This document shows, piece after piece, positions 53,224 through 63,000 of a stretch of DNA of 64,000 nucleotides. This stretch comes from Hydrocarboniphaga effusa AP103. GTDB taxonomy: Bacteria > Pseudomonadota > Gammaproteobacteria > Nevskiales > Nevskiaceae. The position numbers and the translations under genes were made by a program. The notes below the pieces were generated by a model. That model was not told the origin of the DNA. It saw only the letters and a program-made list of their open reading frames with translations, and searched no databases. Numbering within the stretch: position 1 is the stretch's first letter; each line of letters begins with the position of its first letter. The DNA lies in contig NZ_AKGD01000001.1 in the NCBI RefSeq assembly GCF_000271305.1, forward strand, positions 868,001 through 932,000, read 5' to 3'.

Positions 53224-56200
53224 TCAACCCGCGAGCCGGGCCGGCGTCGCCGCAGCGGCCGCTGGCGCCTTGTTCTGGCGATGGAACAGCCGGTCGAGTG
53301 CCAGATAGACCACGGGCGTGGTGAACAGCGTGAGCAACTGGCTCAGCAACAGTCCGCCCACCACCGCGATACCGAGCGGCTGGCGCAGCTCGGAGCCCGT
53401 GCCGATGCCCAAGGTCAGCGGCACCGCGCCGAGCATCGCGGCGAGCGTCGTCATCATGATCGGGCGGAAGCGCACGAGGCAGGCCTGGTGGATCGCCTCG
53501 GCCGGCGACAGGCCCTGCTTGCGCTGCGCTTCGAGCGCGAAATCCACCATCAGGATGCCGTTCTTCTTGACGATGCCGATCAGAAGCACGACACCGATCA
53601 TCGCCATGATCGAGAACTCGAAGCCGAGCGCCCACAGCAGCAGGATCGCGCCGATGCCGGCCGAGGGCAGCGTCGACAGGATCGTCAGCGGATGCACGAA
53701 GCTTTCATAGAGCACGCCGAGGATGATGTAGACCGCGAGCAGTGCGGTGAGGATCAGCAGCGGTTGCGAGGCGAGCGAATCCTTGAACGCCTGCGCGTTG
53801 CCGCGGAAAGAGCCCGTGTATTCGCCCGGCATGCCGATATCGGCCTGGGCCCTGGCGACGAGTTCGACCGCGTCACCGAGCGCCACGCCCTTGGCGAGAT
53901 TGAACGAAATGTTCACCGACGGGAACATGCCGTCGTGCGTGATCGACAGCGGCCCATTGGTGGCGGGCTCGTTGGTCACCATCGCCGGCAGCGGCACCAT
54001 CTGCCCGCTCAGCGGCGAGCGCAGATGGAAATAATCCAGGCTCTGGCGGCGCCCGCGCTGTTGCTCGTCGATCTCGAGAATGACCTTGTACTGATTGGTT
54101 TCGGTCTGGTACTCGCTGATCTGGCGCTGGCCGAAGGCATCGTAGAGCGCCTGGTCGATGTCCTCCGTGCTGATGCCGAAGCGCGCCGCGGCGACGCGGT
54201 CGATGGTCAGGCGCGTGATCGAAGCGCCGAGCTGCTGGTCGCTCGACACGTCGCGCAGCTGCGGCATCTCGCGCAGGCGGTCGGTCAGGCGCGCGGCCCA
54301 GCTCGCCAGCTCGGTGCTGTCGGGGCCCTTGAGCATGAACAGGTATTGCGCGCGTGAGGAGCTCGCCCCGAGGTTGATGTCCTGCGCGCTGCGCAGGAAC
54401 AGCTGGATGCCGAGCACCTCCTCGAGCTGCGGCCGCAGGCGCGCGATGAATTCTTCGGCCGACACGTCGCGCTGGTTGCGATCCTTGAGCACGATGAAGA
54501 AGCGCCCGCTCGACAGCGAGCCGCCGCCGAAGCTCGAGCCGATCGACTGGTTGTAGCCGAGCACGGCCGGATCGGCGCCGACGATCTTCGCGAGTTGCAG
54601 GTGCTTCTCGCGCATGTCCTCGAACGAAATGTCCTCGGCCGCCTGCGAAGTGCCGTAGACGAAGGCGGTGTCCTGCAACGGGAAGAAGCCCTTCGGCACC
54701 AGCACGTAGCTCATCGCGGCCGCGGCGACCGTCAGCCCGAAGCCGGCCAGCACGAGGCGCTGGTGCCGCAGCGACCAGCGCAGCCCGCGATCGTAGAAAG
54801 CGAGCAAGCGATCGGAGAACCCGCCGGCCACGTGTCCGGCATGCGCGGGAGCCCGCATGAAGCGCGAGGCGAGCATCGGCGCGAGCGTCAGCGAAGCGAG
54901 CACCGAGATCAGCACCGCGGCCGTCAGGGTCAGCGAAAACTCGCGAAACAGCCGCCCGACCACGCCGCCCATGAACAGCAGCGGGATGAAGGCCGCGACC
55001 AGCGAGAAGCTGATCGAGACGACGGTGAAGCCGATCTCGGCGGCCCCCTTGAGCGCAGCCTCGCGCATGCCCTCGCCGGCTTCGAGATGCCGATGGATGT
55101 TTTCGACGATGACGATCGCATCGTCGACCACGAAGCCGACCGCGACGATCACCGCAACCAGCGTGAGATTGTTGATCGAGAAGCCGAGTGCGTACATCGC
55201 CGCGGCCGTCGCCACCAGCGAAACGCACAGCACCGAGGCGACGATCATCGTCGCCGAAACCTGTCGCAGGAACAGGCCCATGATCAGCACCACGAGGCCG
55301 ATGGTGACGACCAGCGTGATCTCGATTTCGTGGATCGACGCGCGGATCGTGCGCGTGCGGTCGTTGAGCACTTCGAACTCGACATGCGCCGGCAGCAGCT
55401 CGCGCAAGCGCGGCATCGCCGCCTTGATGCGCTCGGCGGTGTCGACGATGTTCGCGCCGGGCTGGCGCCGCACGATCAGCGCGACGCCGGCGACCCCGTT
55501 CTGCCAGGCCTGCGCGTAGTCGTTTTCGGCCCCGAAGCCGATGCGCGCCACGTCGCCGAGAAACACCGGGTTTCCGTCGCGATAGCTGACGACGAGGTTC
55601 TCGTAGCCGCGCGGCTCGAAGATCTGGTCGTTGGTCTGCAGCGTGGACACACGGTCGCGCCCGAACAGCGCGCCCTTGGCCTGGTTGACGCTCGCGGTGC
55701 GCACGGCATTGCGAATGTCGGCCAGCGTGAGCCCGAGCGCGGCGAGCTTCTCGGGTGAGGCCTGCACGCGCAGCGCCGGCTTGCGCTGGCCGCTCAGGTC
55801 GATCTGCGCGACACCGTCGATCTGCGAGATCTGCCGGGCGATCAGCGTTTCGGCGATGTCGGAGAGCTCGGTCAGCGTCATCAGCGGCGACTGCAGGCGC
55901 AGCACCAGCACCGGACTGTCGTTCGCGTTGACCTTGCGCCAGGTCGGCAGGTTCGGCAGATCGGCCGGCAGGCGGCCTGCGGCCGCGTTGATCGCCGACT
56001 GCACTTCCTGCGCGGCTTCGTTGATGTCCTTGTCGAGCGTGAACTGCAGGTTGATCGAGGTGTTGCCGAGCGAACTCGCGGAGGTCATCTCGATGACGCC
56101 GGGCACCGAGCTGAGCTGCACTTCGAGCGGCGTGGCCACCGCCGAAGCCATCGTCTCGGGACTCGCGCCGGGCAGCGAGGCGCTGATCTGGATCGTCGGC

Positions 56201-56379
56201 AGATCGGCTTCGGGCAAGGGCGATGTCGGCAGCTGCGGAAACGCGAGAGCGCCGAGCAGGATGACGCCCAGGGTCAGCAGCGCGGTCGCCACCGGATGCC
56301 CGACGAACCAGGCCGACAGCCCCGACCGGCTCAGCTGGCTCTGGGCGCGGCTCAAATGTACTTCCGAGCCTTCGTTCAT
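53224..56379 (-). CDS. RND efflux transporter permease (MdtB/MdtC-like)
   Basis: A 1051-residue HAE1-type proton-driven pump with 12 helices and two large periplasmic domains. Start FVGHPVATALLTLGVILLGA, PTSPLPEADLPTIQISASLP, GASPETMASAVATPLE and the intramembrane VGFVVDDAIVIVENIHRHLE are typical of the MdtB/MdtC branch. No membrane-fusion or outer-membrane partner gene lies on either side, so it would use partners encoded elsewhere, or the locus has lost them. Convergent with ilvD. Confidence 0.93.
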   Translation of the reverse strand: MNEGSEVHLSRAQSQLSRSGLSAWFVGHPVATALLTLGVILLGALAFPQLPTSPLPEADLPTIQISASLPGASPETMASAVATPLEVQLSSVPGVIEMTSASSLGNTSINLQFTLDKDINEAAQEVQSAINAAAGRLPADLPNLPTWRKVNANDSPVLVLRLQSPLMTLTELSDIAETLIARQISQIDGVAQIDLSGQRKPALRVQASPEKLAALGLTLADIRNAVRTASVNQAKGALFGRDRVSTLQTNDQIFEPRGYENLVVSYRDGNPVFLGDVARIGFGAENDYAQAWQNGVAGVALIVRRQPGANIVDTAERIKAAMPRLRELLPAHVEFEVLNDRTRTIRASIHEIEITLVVTIGLVVLIMGLFLRQVSATMIVASVLCVSLVATAAAMYALGFSINNLTLVAVIVAVGFVVDDAIVIVENIHRHLEAGEGMREAALKGAAEIGFTVVSISFSLVAAFIPLLFMGGVVGRLFREFSLTLTAAVLISVLASLTLAPMLASRFMRAPAHAGHVAGGFSDRLLAFYDRGLRWSLRHQRLVLAGFGLTVAAAAMSYVLVPKGFFPLQDTAFVYGTSQAAEDISFEDMREKHLQLAKIVGADPAVLGYNQSIGSSFGGGSLSSGRFFIVLKDRNQRDVSAEEFIARLRPQLEEVLGIQLFLRSAQDINLGASSSRAQYLFMLKGPDSTELASWAARLTDRLREMPQLRDVSSDQQLGASITRLTIDRVAAARFGISTEDIDQALYDAFGQRQISEYQTETNQYKVILEIDEQQRGRRQSLDYFHLRSPLSGQMVPLPAMVTNEPATNGPLSITHDGMFPSVNISFNLAKGVALGDAVELVARAQADIGMPGEYTGSFRGNAQAFKDSLASQPLLILTALLAVYIILGVLYESFVHPLTILSTLPSAGIGAILLLWALGFEFSIMAMIGVVLLIGIVKKNGILMVDFALEAQRKQGLSPAEAIHQACLVRFRPIMMTTLAAMLGAVPLTLGIGTGSELRQPLGIAVVGGLLLSQLLTLFTTPVVYLALDRLFHRQNKAPAAAAATPARLAG

Positions 56380-56592
56380 GAAGCAATCTCCACTGCTCGC
56401 ACGATGTTCTGCATGTTCGCGGCTCTGATTCGAAGTCCGCTTCTAGGGCAAGGAGTATGCCCGTACGCAGATCGGCCAGGAGCCTTGCGCAAACCCCGTT
56501 GCGCAAGGCGATTGTGCGCCGCCGGGCCACGCCTCCCTGAGCGCGCATGCGCAGCAATCAACAACCAGGCACGCCGTTTTGCTGCGTATGAG
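56380..56592. other. Promoter region of the RND gene
   Basis: About 210 bases without a gene. Some palindromic GC sequence but nothing identifiable; it should contain the RND promoter. Confidence 0.3.
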
Positions 56593-56874
56593 TCAGCGCC
56601 GCGGCGAGGGCCGATCGGTGCGCGGCGTCGATTCCGCCTGCTTCGATCGCGTCGCGGCATCGGGCCCGGCGTGGCGCTCGTCCCGCAACAGCCAGGTGCG
56701 CAGATCGGCGAGCGAAACCTGGCCGAAATGTTCGATGCGCAGCAGGCTTTCGATCGGCGTCGCAGCGACTTGGTCTTTCGACTGGAAACCATGGGCCCGC
56801 AGCGCGTTCGCGGTCCGGGTCTTGAGACCATGGGTCCAGTCTTCGTGCGGTTTTCTTTGCTTGCGCGCGCGCAT
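56593..56874 (-). CDS. Stand-alone protein resembling the RNA polymerase alpha C-terminal domain
   Basis: A 93-residue protein whose core GLKTRTANALRAHGFQSKDQ, then VAATPIESLLRIEHFGQVSL, aligns with the alpha-CTD of RpoA (LSVRTxNxLKxxGI, then LLxxxNFGKKSLxEI). The DNA/UP-element-binding arginine and asparagine (R265 and N268 in E. coli; here RTAN) and the helix-hairpin-helix glycine and serine (G296, S299) are kept, while K298 is replaced. The rest of the alpha subunit is absent. A weak GAAGA lies upstream of ATG 56874. It could bind DNA or polymerase partners as a small regulator; function is unknown. Confidence 0.6.
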   Translation of the reverse strand: MRARKQRKPHEDWTHGLKTRTANALRAHGFQSKDQVAATPIESLLRIEHFGQVSLADLRTWLLRDERHAGPDAATRSKQAESTPRTDRPSPRR

Positions 56875-57162
56875 GATCGGTCTTCAAGCCATTGCCTTGG
56901 GCCTCGTCCCCGCGGTCTTCCGCCGCCGTAAGACGGTTCACTCTTTCGAGCGTGCAAAAGGCGCAACGGCAAGAATCGGGCCGCGCTCGTCACGCGATGG
57001 AATCGGTCGCGATACCGTGCCTGCGAGCGAAGTCATTCGGCGGAGTCTGCGTGCGGGCCCGCGAGCGTCGCGGACCCGCCGGCAGACCGCGCCGCTCGCC
57101 GGTGATGTGGAGACCGCGAAATTCGTCGACCTAGGCGCGCGTCGGGTCACGCGGCTGCGACG
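56875..57162. other. Gap with no credible gene
   Basis: Nearly 290 bases with only short frames lacking ribosome sites. Nothing identifiable. Confidence 0.3.
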
Positions 57163-57522
57163 TCACTGGAGATCGCGCTCGGACCGCGCCGCGGGTCCCC
57201 AGTCGACATCGTAGTGGCCGCCGATCACATGGGTGAGCGCGAACAGCAGCTCGTCCGGAGAACCGGGACCATCCCAGAGAAAGCGCACGACATCCCAATT
57301 GCGTCCGAACACCTTTCTCTCGGTCGGTCCCAGGCCGCGGATACCGGTGATCGTCAGCGCCATCTCATCCATGCACTGCGCCTCGGCTACGCTCAAATGG
57401 GCGTTGAGCAGATCGAGCAGGGCGCTCGCCGGGATCAGTGCTTTCGACGTCGCCGAAGAAGGCGGCACCGAACTGCGATCGGCGCGGCGCGGGGCAAGCG
57501 CGGGAGAGGGGTCGGGTTTCAT
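57163..57522 (-). CDS. Hypothetical protein, 119 residues
   Basis: Not recognised. After a Pro/Ser-rich N-terminus the sequence ALIPASALLDLLNAHLSVAE, AQCMDEMALTITGIRGLGPT and WDVVRFLWDGPGSPDELLFA looks protein-like, amphipathic and soluble. No Shine-Dalgarno is evident before ATG 57522. It has the same orientation as the alpha-CTD-like gene. Confidence 0.45.
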   Translation of the reverse strand: MKPDPSPALAPRRADRSSVPPSSATSKALIPASALLDLLNAHLSVAEAQCMDEMALTITGIRGLGPTERKVFGRNWDVVRFLWDGPGSPDELLFALTHVIGGHYDVDWGPAARSERDLQ

Positions 57523-58105
57523 GGTGATCGGAATAACGCCGAACGGATTCGGCGATTGGCTCGTGTGCGCCGCACTTTAGTGCGCGGCCGCAGGCCCGCG
57601 ATAAGACTTTCGCGACCGCTGCTTATGCCAAACGCGGCGGCCCGCCGCGCTGTGGAAGCCGATCAGAATCGGACGTGATTTGCTTATTCCCGAACCGCTC
57701 ATCGCGCCGGAAGAGGCGTCTATCGCCCTCGGTTTTCGACCTTTCGATCGGCGGCATGTAATCCGCATCCCCAAACCGCGTAGGAAATTTGCGGTATCTG
57801 AAAACCATTCATTTCCGCTACAGTTTTTACAGCTTTCTGGGCCTCCAGCGGGGCATCGAAGGAAGGTTTTTTGCTACCGGGCAGCTCGTACTCCATGGAC
57901 AGGACGACACTCGAGCGGGAAGGGGCAACTGCAGTTTTCCCTTTCTTTACCGGATATCCGACCCGATATCTTCCGAGGATGGGCTCTCTCCGTAGAAACC
58001 GTCCAGATTAAGTTTTTATTTCGGAGCGCTCAATCGCGCTTTCTTAATAAAAGTGACTCTTTTTTGATCTAAATTTGCCCCAAAAAAGGGCGAGATGGCC
58101 CTTCC
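57523..58105. other. AT-rich intergenic region upstream of the ABC transporter
   Basis: About 580 bases; from roughly 57770 to 58080 the sequence is visibly richer in A and T than anywhere else nearby, with runs such as TTTTTGATCTAAATTTG just before the ABC gene. No credible gene; a few short frames only. GCCC/GGGC hairpin at 58077-58090. Probably a long regulatory region for the exporter/synthase cluster. Confidence 0.4.
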
Positions 58106-58984
58106 ATGCCCGCAATCCTGTCAGCAGACCGAATCGTCAAACGTTACCCGCGGGTCACCGCGGTCGACGGCCTGAGCCTGGACCTCGAAGAAGGCATGTG
58201 CCTGGGCCTGCTCGGCCCGAACGGCGCAGGCAAAAGCACCACGATCGAGATCCTCGAAGGCCTCGTCGAGCCCACCTCGGGCAGCGTGCGCTTTCGCGGC
58301 AAGCCGCTCGATTCGCACTACCGCGAGCGCGTCGGCATCCAGTTCCAGGCCACCGCACTGCAGGACTTCCTGACCGTCCGCGAGAACCTGCAGTTCTTCT
58401 CTTCCTTATATAAGCGCAGGGCCGCGATCGACGAACTGATCCACGGCTGCCATCTGGAGGACTATCTCGATCGCGATCACCGCAAGCTTTCGGGTGGCCA
58501 GCGCCAGCGATTGCTTTTGGCGATCGCCCTCATCAACGAACCCGAAATCGTCTTCCTCGACGAGCCCACCACCGGCCTCGATCCGCAGGCACGGCGCAAC
58601 TTCTGGGATCTGGTGGTCGGCATCAAGCAGCGCGGCACGACGGTGCTGCTGACGACGCACTACATGGAAGAGGCCTACCTGCTCAGCGACGATATCGCGA
58701 TCATGGATCACGGCAAGATCATCGCGCGCGGAACCGCCAAGAAGCTGCTCGACGAACACTTCAGCGACAGCGTGCTCGAACTGCCGCTCGACGCCATCGA
58801 AGGCCGCAATCTCGAACTGCCGCTCGTGCGCAAGCAGGATTGCGTGGAGATCGTGAGCTCCGACGTCAATCGCACGCTCGGACAATTGCTCTCGGCGGGC
58901 TTTCCGCTCGCCCAGCTCAAGATCCGGCCGCGCACGCTCGAAGACCTGTTCCTGCGTCTCACCGGTGCGGAGCTGCGCGCATGA
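58106..58984 (+). CDS. ABC transporter ATP-binding protein
   Basis: A 292-residue cytoplasmic ATPase of the ABC-2 (drug/lipid export) type. Walker A LLGPNGAGKSTTIE, Q-loop FQATALQD, signature LSGGQRQRL, Walker B VFLDEPTTGLD and the switch histidine in LTTHYMEEAYLL are all present. Its TGA overlaps the ATG of the permease (ATGA). With the permease it would export a hydrophobic product, plausibly that of the synthase downstream. Confidence 0.95.
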   Translation: MPAILSADRIVKRYPRVTAVDGLSLDLEEGMCLGLLGPNGAGKSTTIEILEGLVEPTSGSVRFRGKPLDSHYRERVGIQFQATALQDFLTVRENLQFFSSLYKRRAAIDELIHGCHLEDYLDRDHRKLSGGQRQRLLLAIALINEPEIVFLDEPTTGLDPQARRNFWDLVVGIKQRGTTVLLTTHYMEEAYLLSDDIAIMDHGKIIARGTAKKLLDEHFSDSVLELPLDAIEGRNLELPLVRKQDCVEIVSSDVNRTLGQLLSAGFPLAQLKIRPRTLEDLFLRLTGAELRA

Positions 58985-59991
58985 ATCGCCTGCTCGCCCT
59001 GGTTCGCGTCCGCCTGCTCGAAGTCGCGCGTGATCGCACCGCACTGGTGTGGAATTTCGTGCTCGCGCCGGTGCTCGTCATCGGCGTGGCCATTCTGATG
59101 TCGCGCGGCCAGCAGCCGATGTTCGAAGTCGGAGTGCTCGGCACACAGCCGCTCACGCAGCAGACGCATGCTTTCTTCGCGACCGAGGCGGTGAATTTCC
59201 ACAGCGAAAGCGACGAAGCGCAGGCCGTGCTCAAGCTGCAGCGCCATCGCATCGACCTGCTGTTCGATCCTCGTTCGCAGCCCGCTCGCTACTGGGTCAA
59301 TCCGCAGTCGAACAAAAGCCTGGTGCTCGAACGCCTGCTGCACGCAAGCGATGCAGCCGCCATCGCGCAACGCGCCGAAGGCGAGCCGCTGCGCTATGCG
59401 GACTGGCTGGTTCCGGGCCTGCTCGGCGTGAACATCATGTTCACCTGCCTGTTCGCGATCGGCCATGTGGTGGTGCGCTATCGCAAGTCCGGATATCTCA
59501 AGCGCCTGCGCGGAACGCCGATCACCGCGGTCGAATTCGTCAGCGCCCAGCTGATCGCCTGCCTGATCCTCACCGTCGGCCTGTCTTCGCTGATCTACGC
59601 GATCTGCAAGCCGGTGCTGCACCTGCGCATGGAGGGCCACTATCTCGATCTGCTCATCGTTACCGCCTTCGGCGCGATGTCGATGATCTCGATGGGCCTG
59701 CTGGTTTCGGCGCGCCTCGCGAGCGAAGAGATCTCCGGCGGCATCATGACGCTGATGTCCTGGCCGATGGTCCTGCTCTCGGGCGTGTTCTTCTCGCTCG
59801 ACGGCGCGCCCGCCTGGGTTCGATCCGCATCCGAACTGTTGCCGCTCACGCATCTGCTCGGTGCCGCTCGCGCGATCATGATCGATGGAGCCGGGCTCGC
59901 GGACGTCAGTGGCTCGCTCGTTGCGATGGCCGGCATGACGGCGCTGTTCGTGCTGATCGGAGCCGCCGGCTTCCGTTGGACCCAGGACTGA
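58981..59991 (+). CDS. ABC-2 type transporter permease
   Basis: A 336-residue membrane protein: one N-terminal helix (LVWNFVLAPVLVIGVAIL), an extracytoplasmic domain, then five helices including LLVSARLASEEISGGIMTLM and PMVLLSGVFFSLDGAPAWVR, the ABC-2 permease signature region. ATG 58981 overlaps the ATPase gene stop; it is translationally coupled. The synthase gene starts 89 bases downstream. Confidence 0.92.
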   Translation: MNRLLALVRVRLLEVARDRTALVWNFVLAPVLVIGVAILMSRGQQPMFEVGVLGTQPLTQQTHAFFATEAVNFHSESDEAQAVLKLQRHRIDLLFDPRSQPARYWVNPQSNKSLVLERLLHASDAAAIAQRAEGEPLRYADWLVPGLLGVNIMFTCLFAIGHVVVRYRKSGYLKRLRGTPITAVEFVSAQLIACLILTVGLSSLIYAICKPVLHLRMEGHYLDLLIVTAFGAMSMISMGLLVSARLASEEISGGIMTLMSWPMVLLSGVFFSLDGAPAWVRSASELLPLTHLLGAARAIMIDGAGLADVSGSLVAMAGMTALFVLIGAAGFRWTQD

Positions 59992-60080
59992 AGCGACGAA
60001 CCGGAGCGCGCACGCGCGATCCGCTGCCCGCGCTGCTTTCAAACTGCATACGTTGCATCTATCGCTTCACAGGGAAGGCC

Positions 60081-63000
60081 ATGGACTCATCGACGATTCA
60101 ATCGAACGATCCCGTGCTTCCGCGCACGCGCGCGGAAGCACGGGCACGGCCCCGCGCCCGCCAGACTTCGCGGTCCGTCGGCGGCTCCTGCTTCGAACAG
60201 CAGGCCCAGCGCTTTCGCCTGCTCGCGATCACCCCGATCGAACGAGCGGATTTCGGCCTCGCCAAAGCGCTCAGGAAGCTGACGGTCGCAACGGCGCTCG
60301 ATCTCGGACGCGATCCGGCCCGCTGGTCCGAGCTGTTCGCGAGCATCCAGCGCGAGCCCTCCATCGGCCTTCGCCTGGCCGATCACGTCGAGGTGCCCAC
60401 CGATCTCACGCTGCCGGCCAGCGTCGAGTTCATCATCGTCGACGGCGACGGCAGCGCCCTGCCGACGAGCTGGCGCAAGGCCGCATGGATCGCACAGGTG
60501 GTGTCGGTCGTCGAGGCCCAGCGCGCAATCGCCTTCGGCGCTTCCGGACTGATCGCGAAGGGCCAGGAAAGCGGTGGCCGCGTCGGTGACGAAAGCAGCT
60601 TCGTGCTGCTGCAGCGCCTGGTCGAACTCACGGCCGGGCGCATTCCGGTGTGGTGCCAGGGCGGCATCGGCTTGCACACGGCGGCCAGCGCTTTCGCGGG
60701 CGGCGCTTTCGGCGTCGTGCTCGACGCGCAGCTCAGCGCCTATCCGGAAAGCGGTCTCGACGAGGCGATCAAGCAGCAGGTGCTCGCGATGGATGGCAGC
60801 GAGGCGCGTGTCGGCGGCGGCTACCAGGTCCATGCGCGTACACCGGCCGAAATCGCGGCGCTCGACGCGCTGTCGGCCGACACGGTTCGTGCGGCCTTGC
60901 AGGCTCGCACGCTGTTGCCGCTCGGCCAGGATGCGGCGCTCTGCAAGGTACTGATGTCCGAATGCGCGAATCTCGAAGCGCTCGTGCAGACACTGCGCCT
61001 GCGCGTCGACGGCCAGCTGCATCAGGCGCGCGAGCTGCGTCCGCTCGACGAAAACGCGGCCTGGGCGCGATCGCACGGCACCCGCTATCCGATCGCGCAG
61101 GGGCCGATGACGCGCGTCAGCGATACCGCCGAATTCGCGGTCGCGGTCGCCGAAGACGGCGGCCTGCCGTTCCTCGCGCTCTCGCTCATGAACGCGAGCG
61201 CCTCGCGTACGCTGCTCGAGAACACGCGCGACCAGATCGGCGACAAGCCCTGGGGCGTCGGTGTGCTGGGCTTCGCCTCTCCCGAGATTCTCGATCCGCA
61301 ACTCGCGCTGATCCGCGAGATCAAGCCGAGCGTGCTGCTGCTCGCGGGCGGCCGCCCGTCGCAGGCGCGTCCGTTCATCGAAGCCGGCATTCCCACTTAT
61401 CTGCACGTGCCCTCGCCCGGCCTGCTCGATCTGTTCCTGAAGGACGGTGCCACGCATTTCGTGTTCGAAGGCCGCGAATGCGGCGGCCACGTCGGCCCGC
61501 GCTACAGCTTCGTATTGTGGGAACAGGCGCTCGCGCGCCTCGCGCAAGTCGAACACGCCGAAGACCTGCACGTGCTGTTCGCAGGCGGCATCCACGACGA
61601 GCGCTCGAGTGCGATGGTCGCGGCGCTCGCGGCTCCGCTCGCGGCACGCGGAGCGAAGATCGGCGTGCTGATGGGCACCGCCTATATCGCGACGCATGAG
61701 GCGGTCGAAGCCGGCGCGGTGCTCGAAGACTTCCAGCGCCAGTCGCTGCAAGGCGATTCCACCGTGCTCGTCGAAACCGCGCCGGGCCATGCGATCCGCT
61801 GCCTGCGGTCGGGCTTCGTCGACCTGTTCGATCGACGCAAGCGCGAGCTGCAAGCCGCCGGCGTCGATACCAAGGACGCCTGGAAGGATCTCGAATCGCT
61901 GACCGTCGGCCGCCTGCGCATCGCAACCAAAGGCCTCGACTACGTCTACGACAAGCAGGGCAACGGCAAACTCGGCGAAGTCGACCTGCAACGCCAGCGT
62001 GCCGAAGGCATGTACATGATCGGCCAGATCATCGCGCTGCGGCACGAGGTGATTTCGATCGCGGCCCTGCATGAGCGCGCCTCGCGCGGAGCCCGCGATT
62101 ATCTGCAGGCGCTCGATCTGCCGACCTTGCGCCTGCCCGCGCGCGAAGCCCCGATCGCGGTCGTCGGCATGGCCTGCCTGTATCCGGGCTCGCCCGATCT
62201 CGAAGCGTACTGGAGTCACATCCTCGAAGGTCGCGACCTCGTGCGCGAGGTGCCGGCCGAACGCTGGAACGCCGAGCGTTACTATCGCGGTGCCGATGCC
62301 GGCCCCGACCAGAGCGTGAGCAAATGGGGCGGCTTTCTCGACGACACGCCGTTCGATCCCTTGCAGTACGGCATTCCGCCGCAGTCGCTCGCGGCGATCG
62401 AGCCCGTGCAGCTGCTCTCGCTCGAAGTGGCGAACCAGGCCTTGCGCGACGCCGGTTACTCGCAGTCGGCCGGCGGACGCTGGTTCGATCGCGAGCGCAC
62501 TTCGGTGATCTTCGGCGCCGAAGGCGGCATGGACCTGGCCGCGCAATACAACTTCCGCAATCTCTACCAGCAGTATTGCGGCGACCTGCCGCCCGAACTC
62601 GCGCAAGCTTTGCCGACGCTGACCGAAGATTCGTTCCCGGGCGTGCTCGTCAACGTGATCTCGGGGCGCATCGCCAATCGCCTCGGGCTCGGCGGCGTGA
62701 ATTATTCGGTCGACTCGGCCTGCGCAAGCTCGCTGACCGCCATCGAACTCGCGGTGAAGGAGCTGCGCTCGGGCAGCAGCGAAATGGTGCTCGCGGGCGG
62801 CGCCGACTTTCACAACGGCATCACCGACTTTCTGATGTTTTCGTCGGTCGGCGCGCTGTCGTCGAGTGGACGCTGCCGGTCGTTCGACGACAACGCGGAC
62901 GGCATCGCGCTGGGCGAAGGCGTCGGCATCGTCGTGCTCAAGCGGCTCGACGATGCACAGGCCGATGGCGATCGCATCTACGCGGTCATCGACGGCATCG

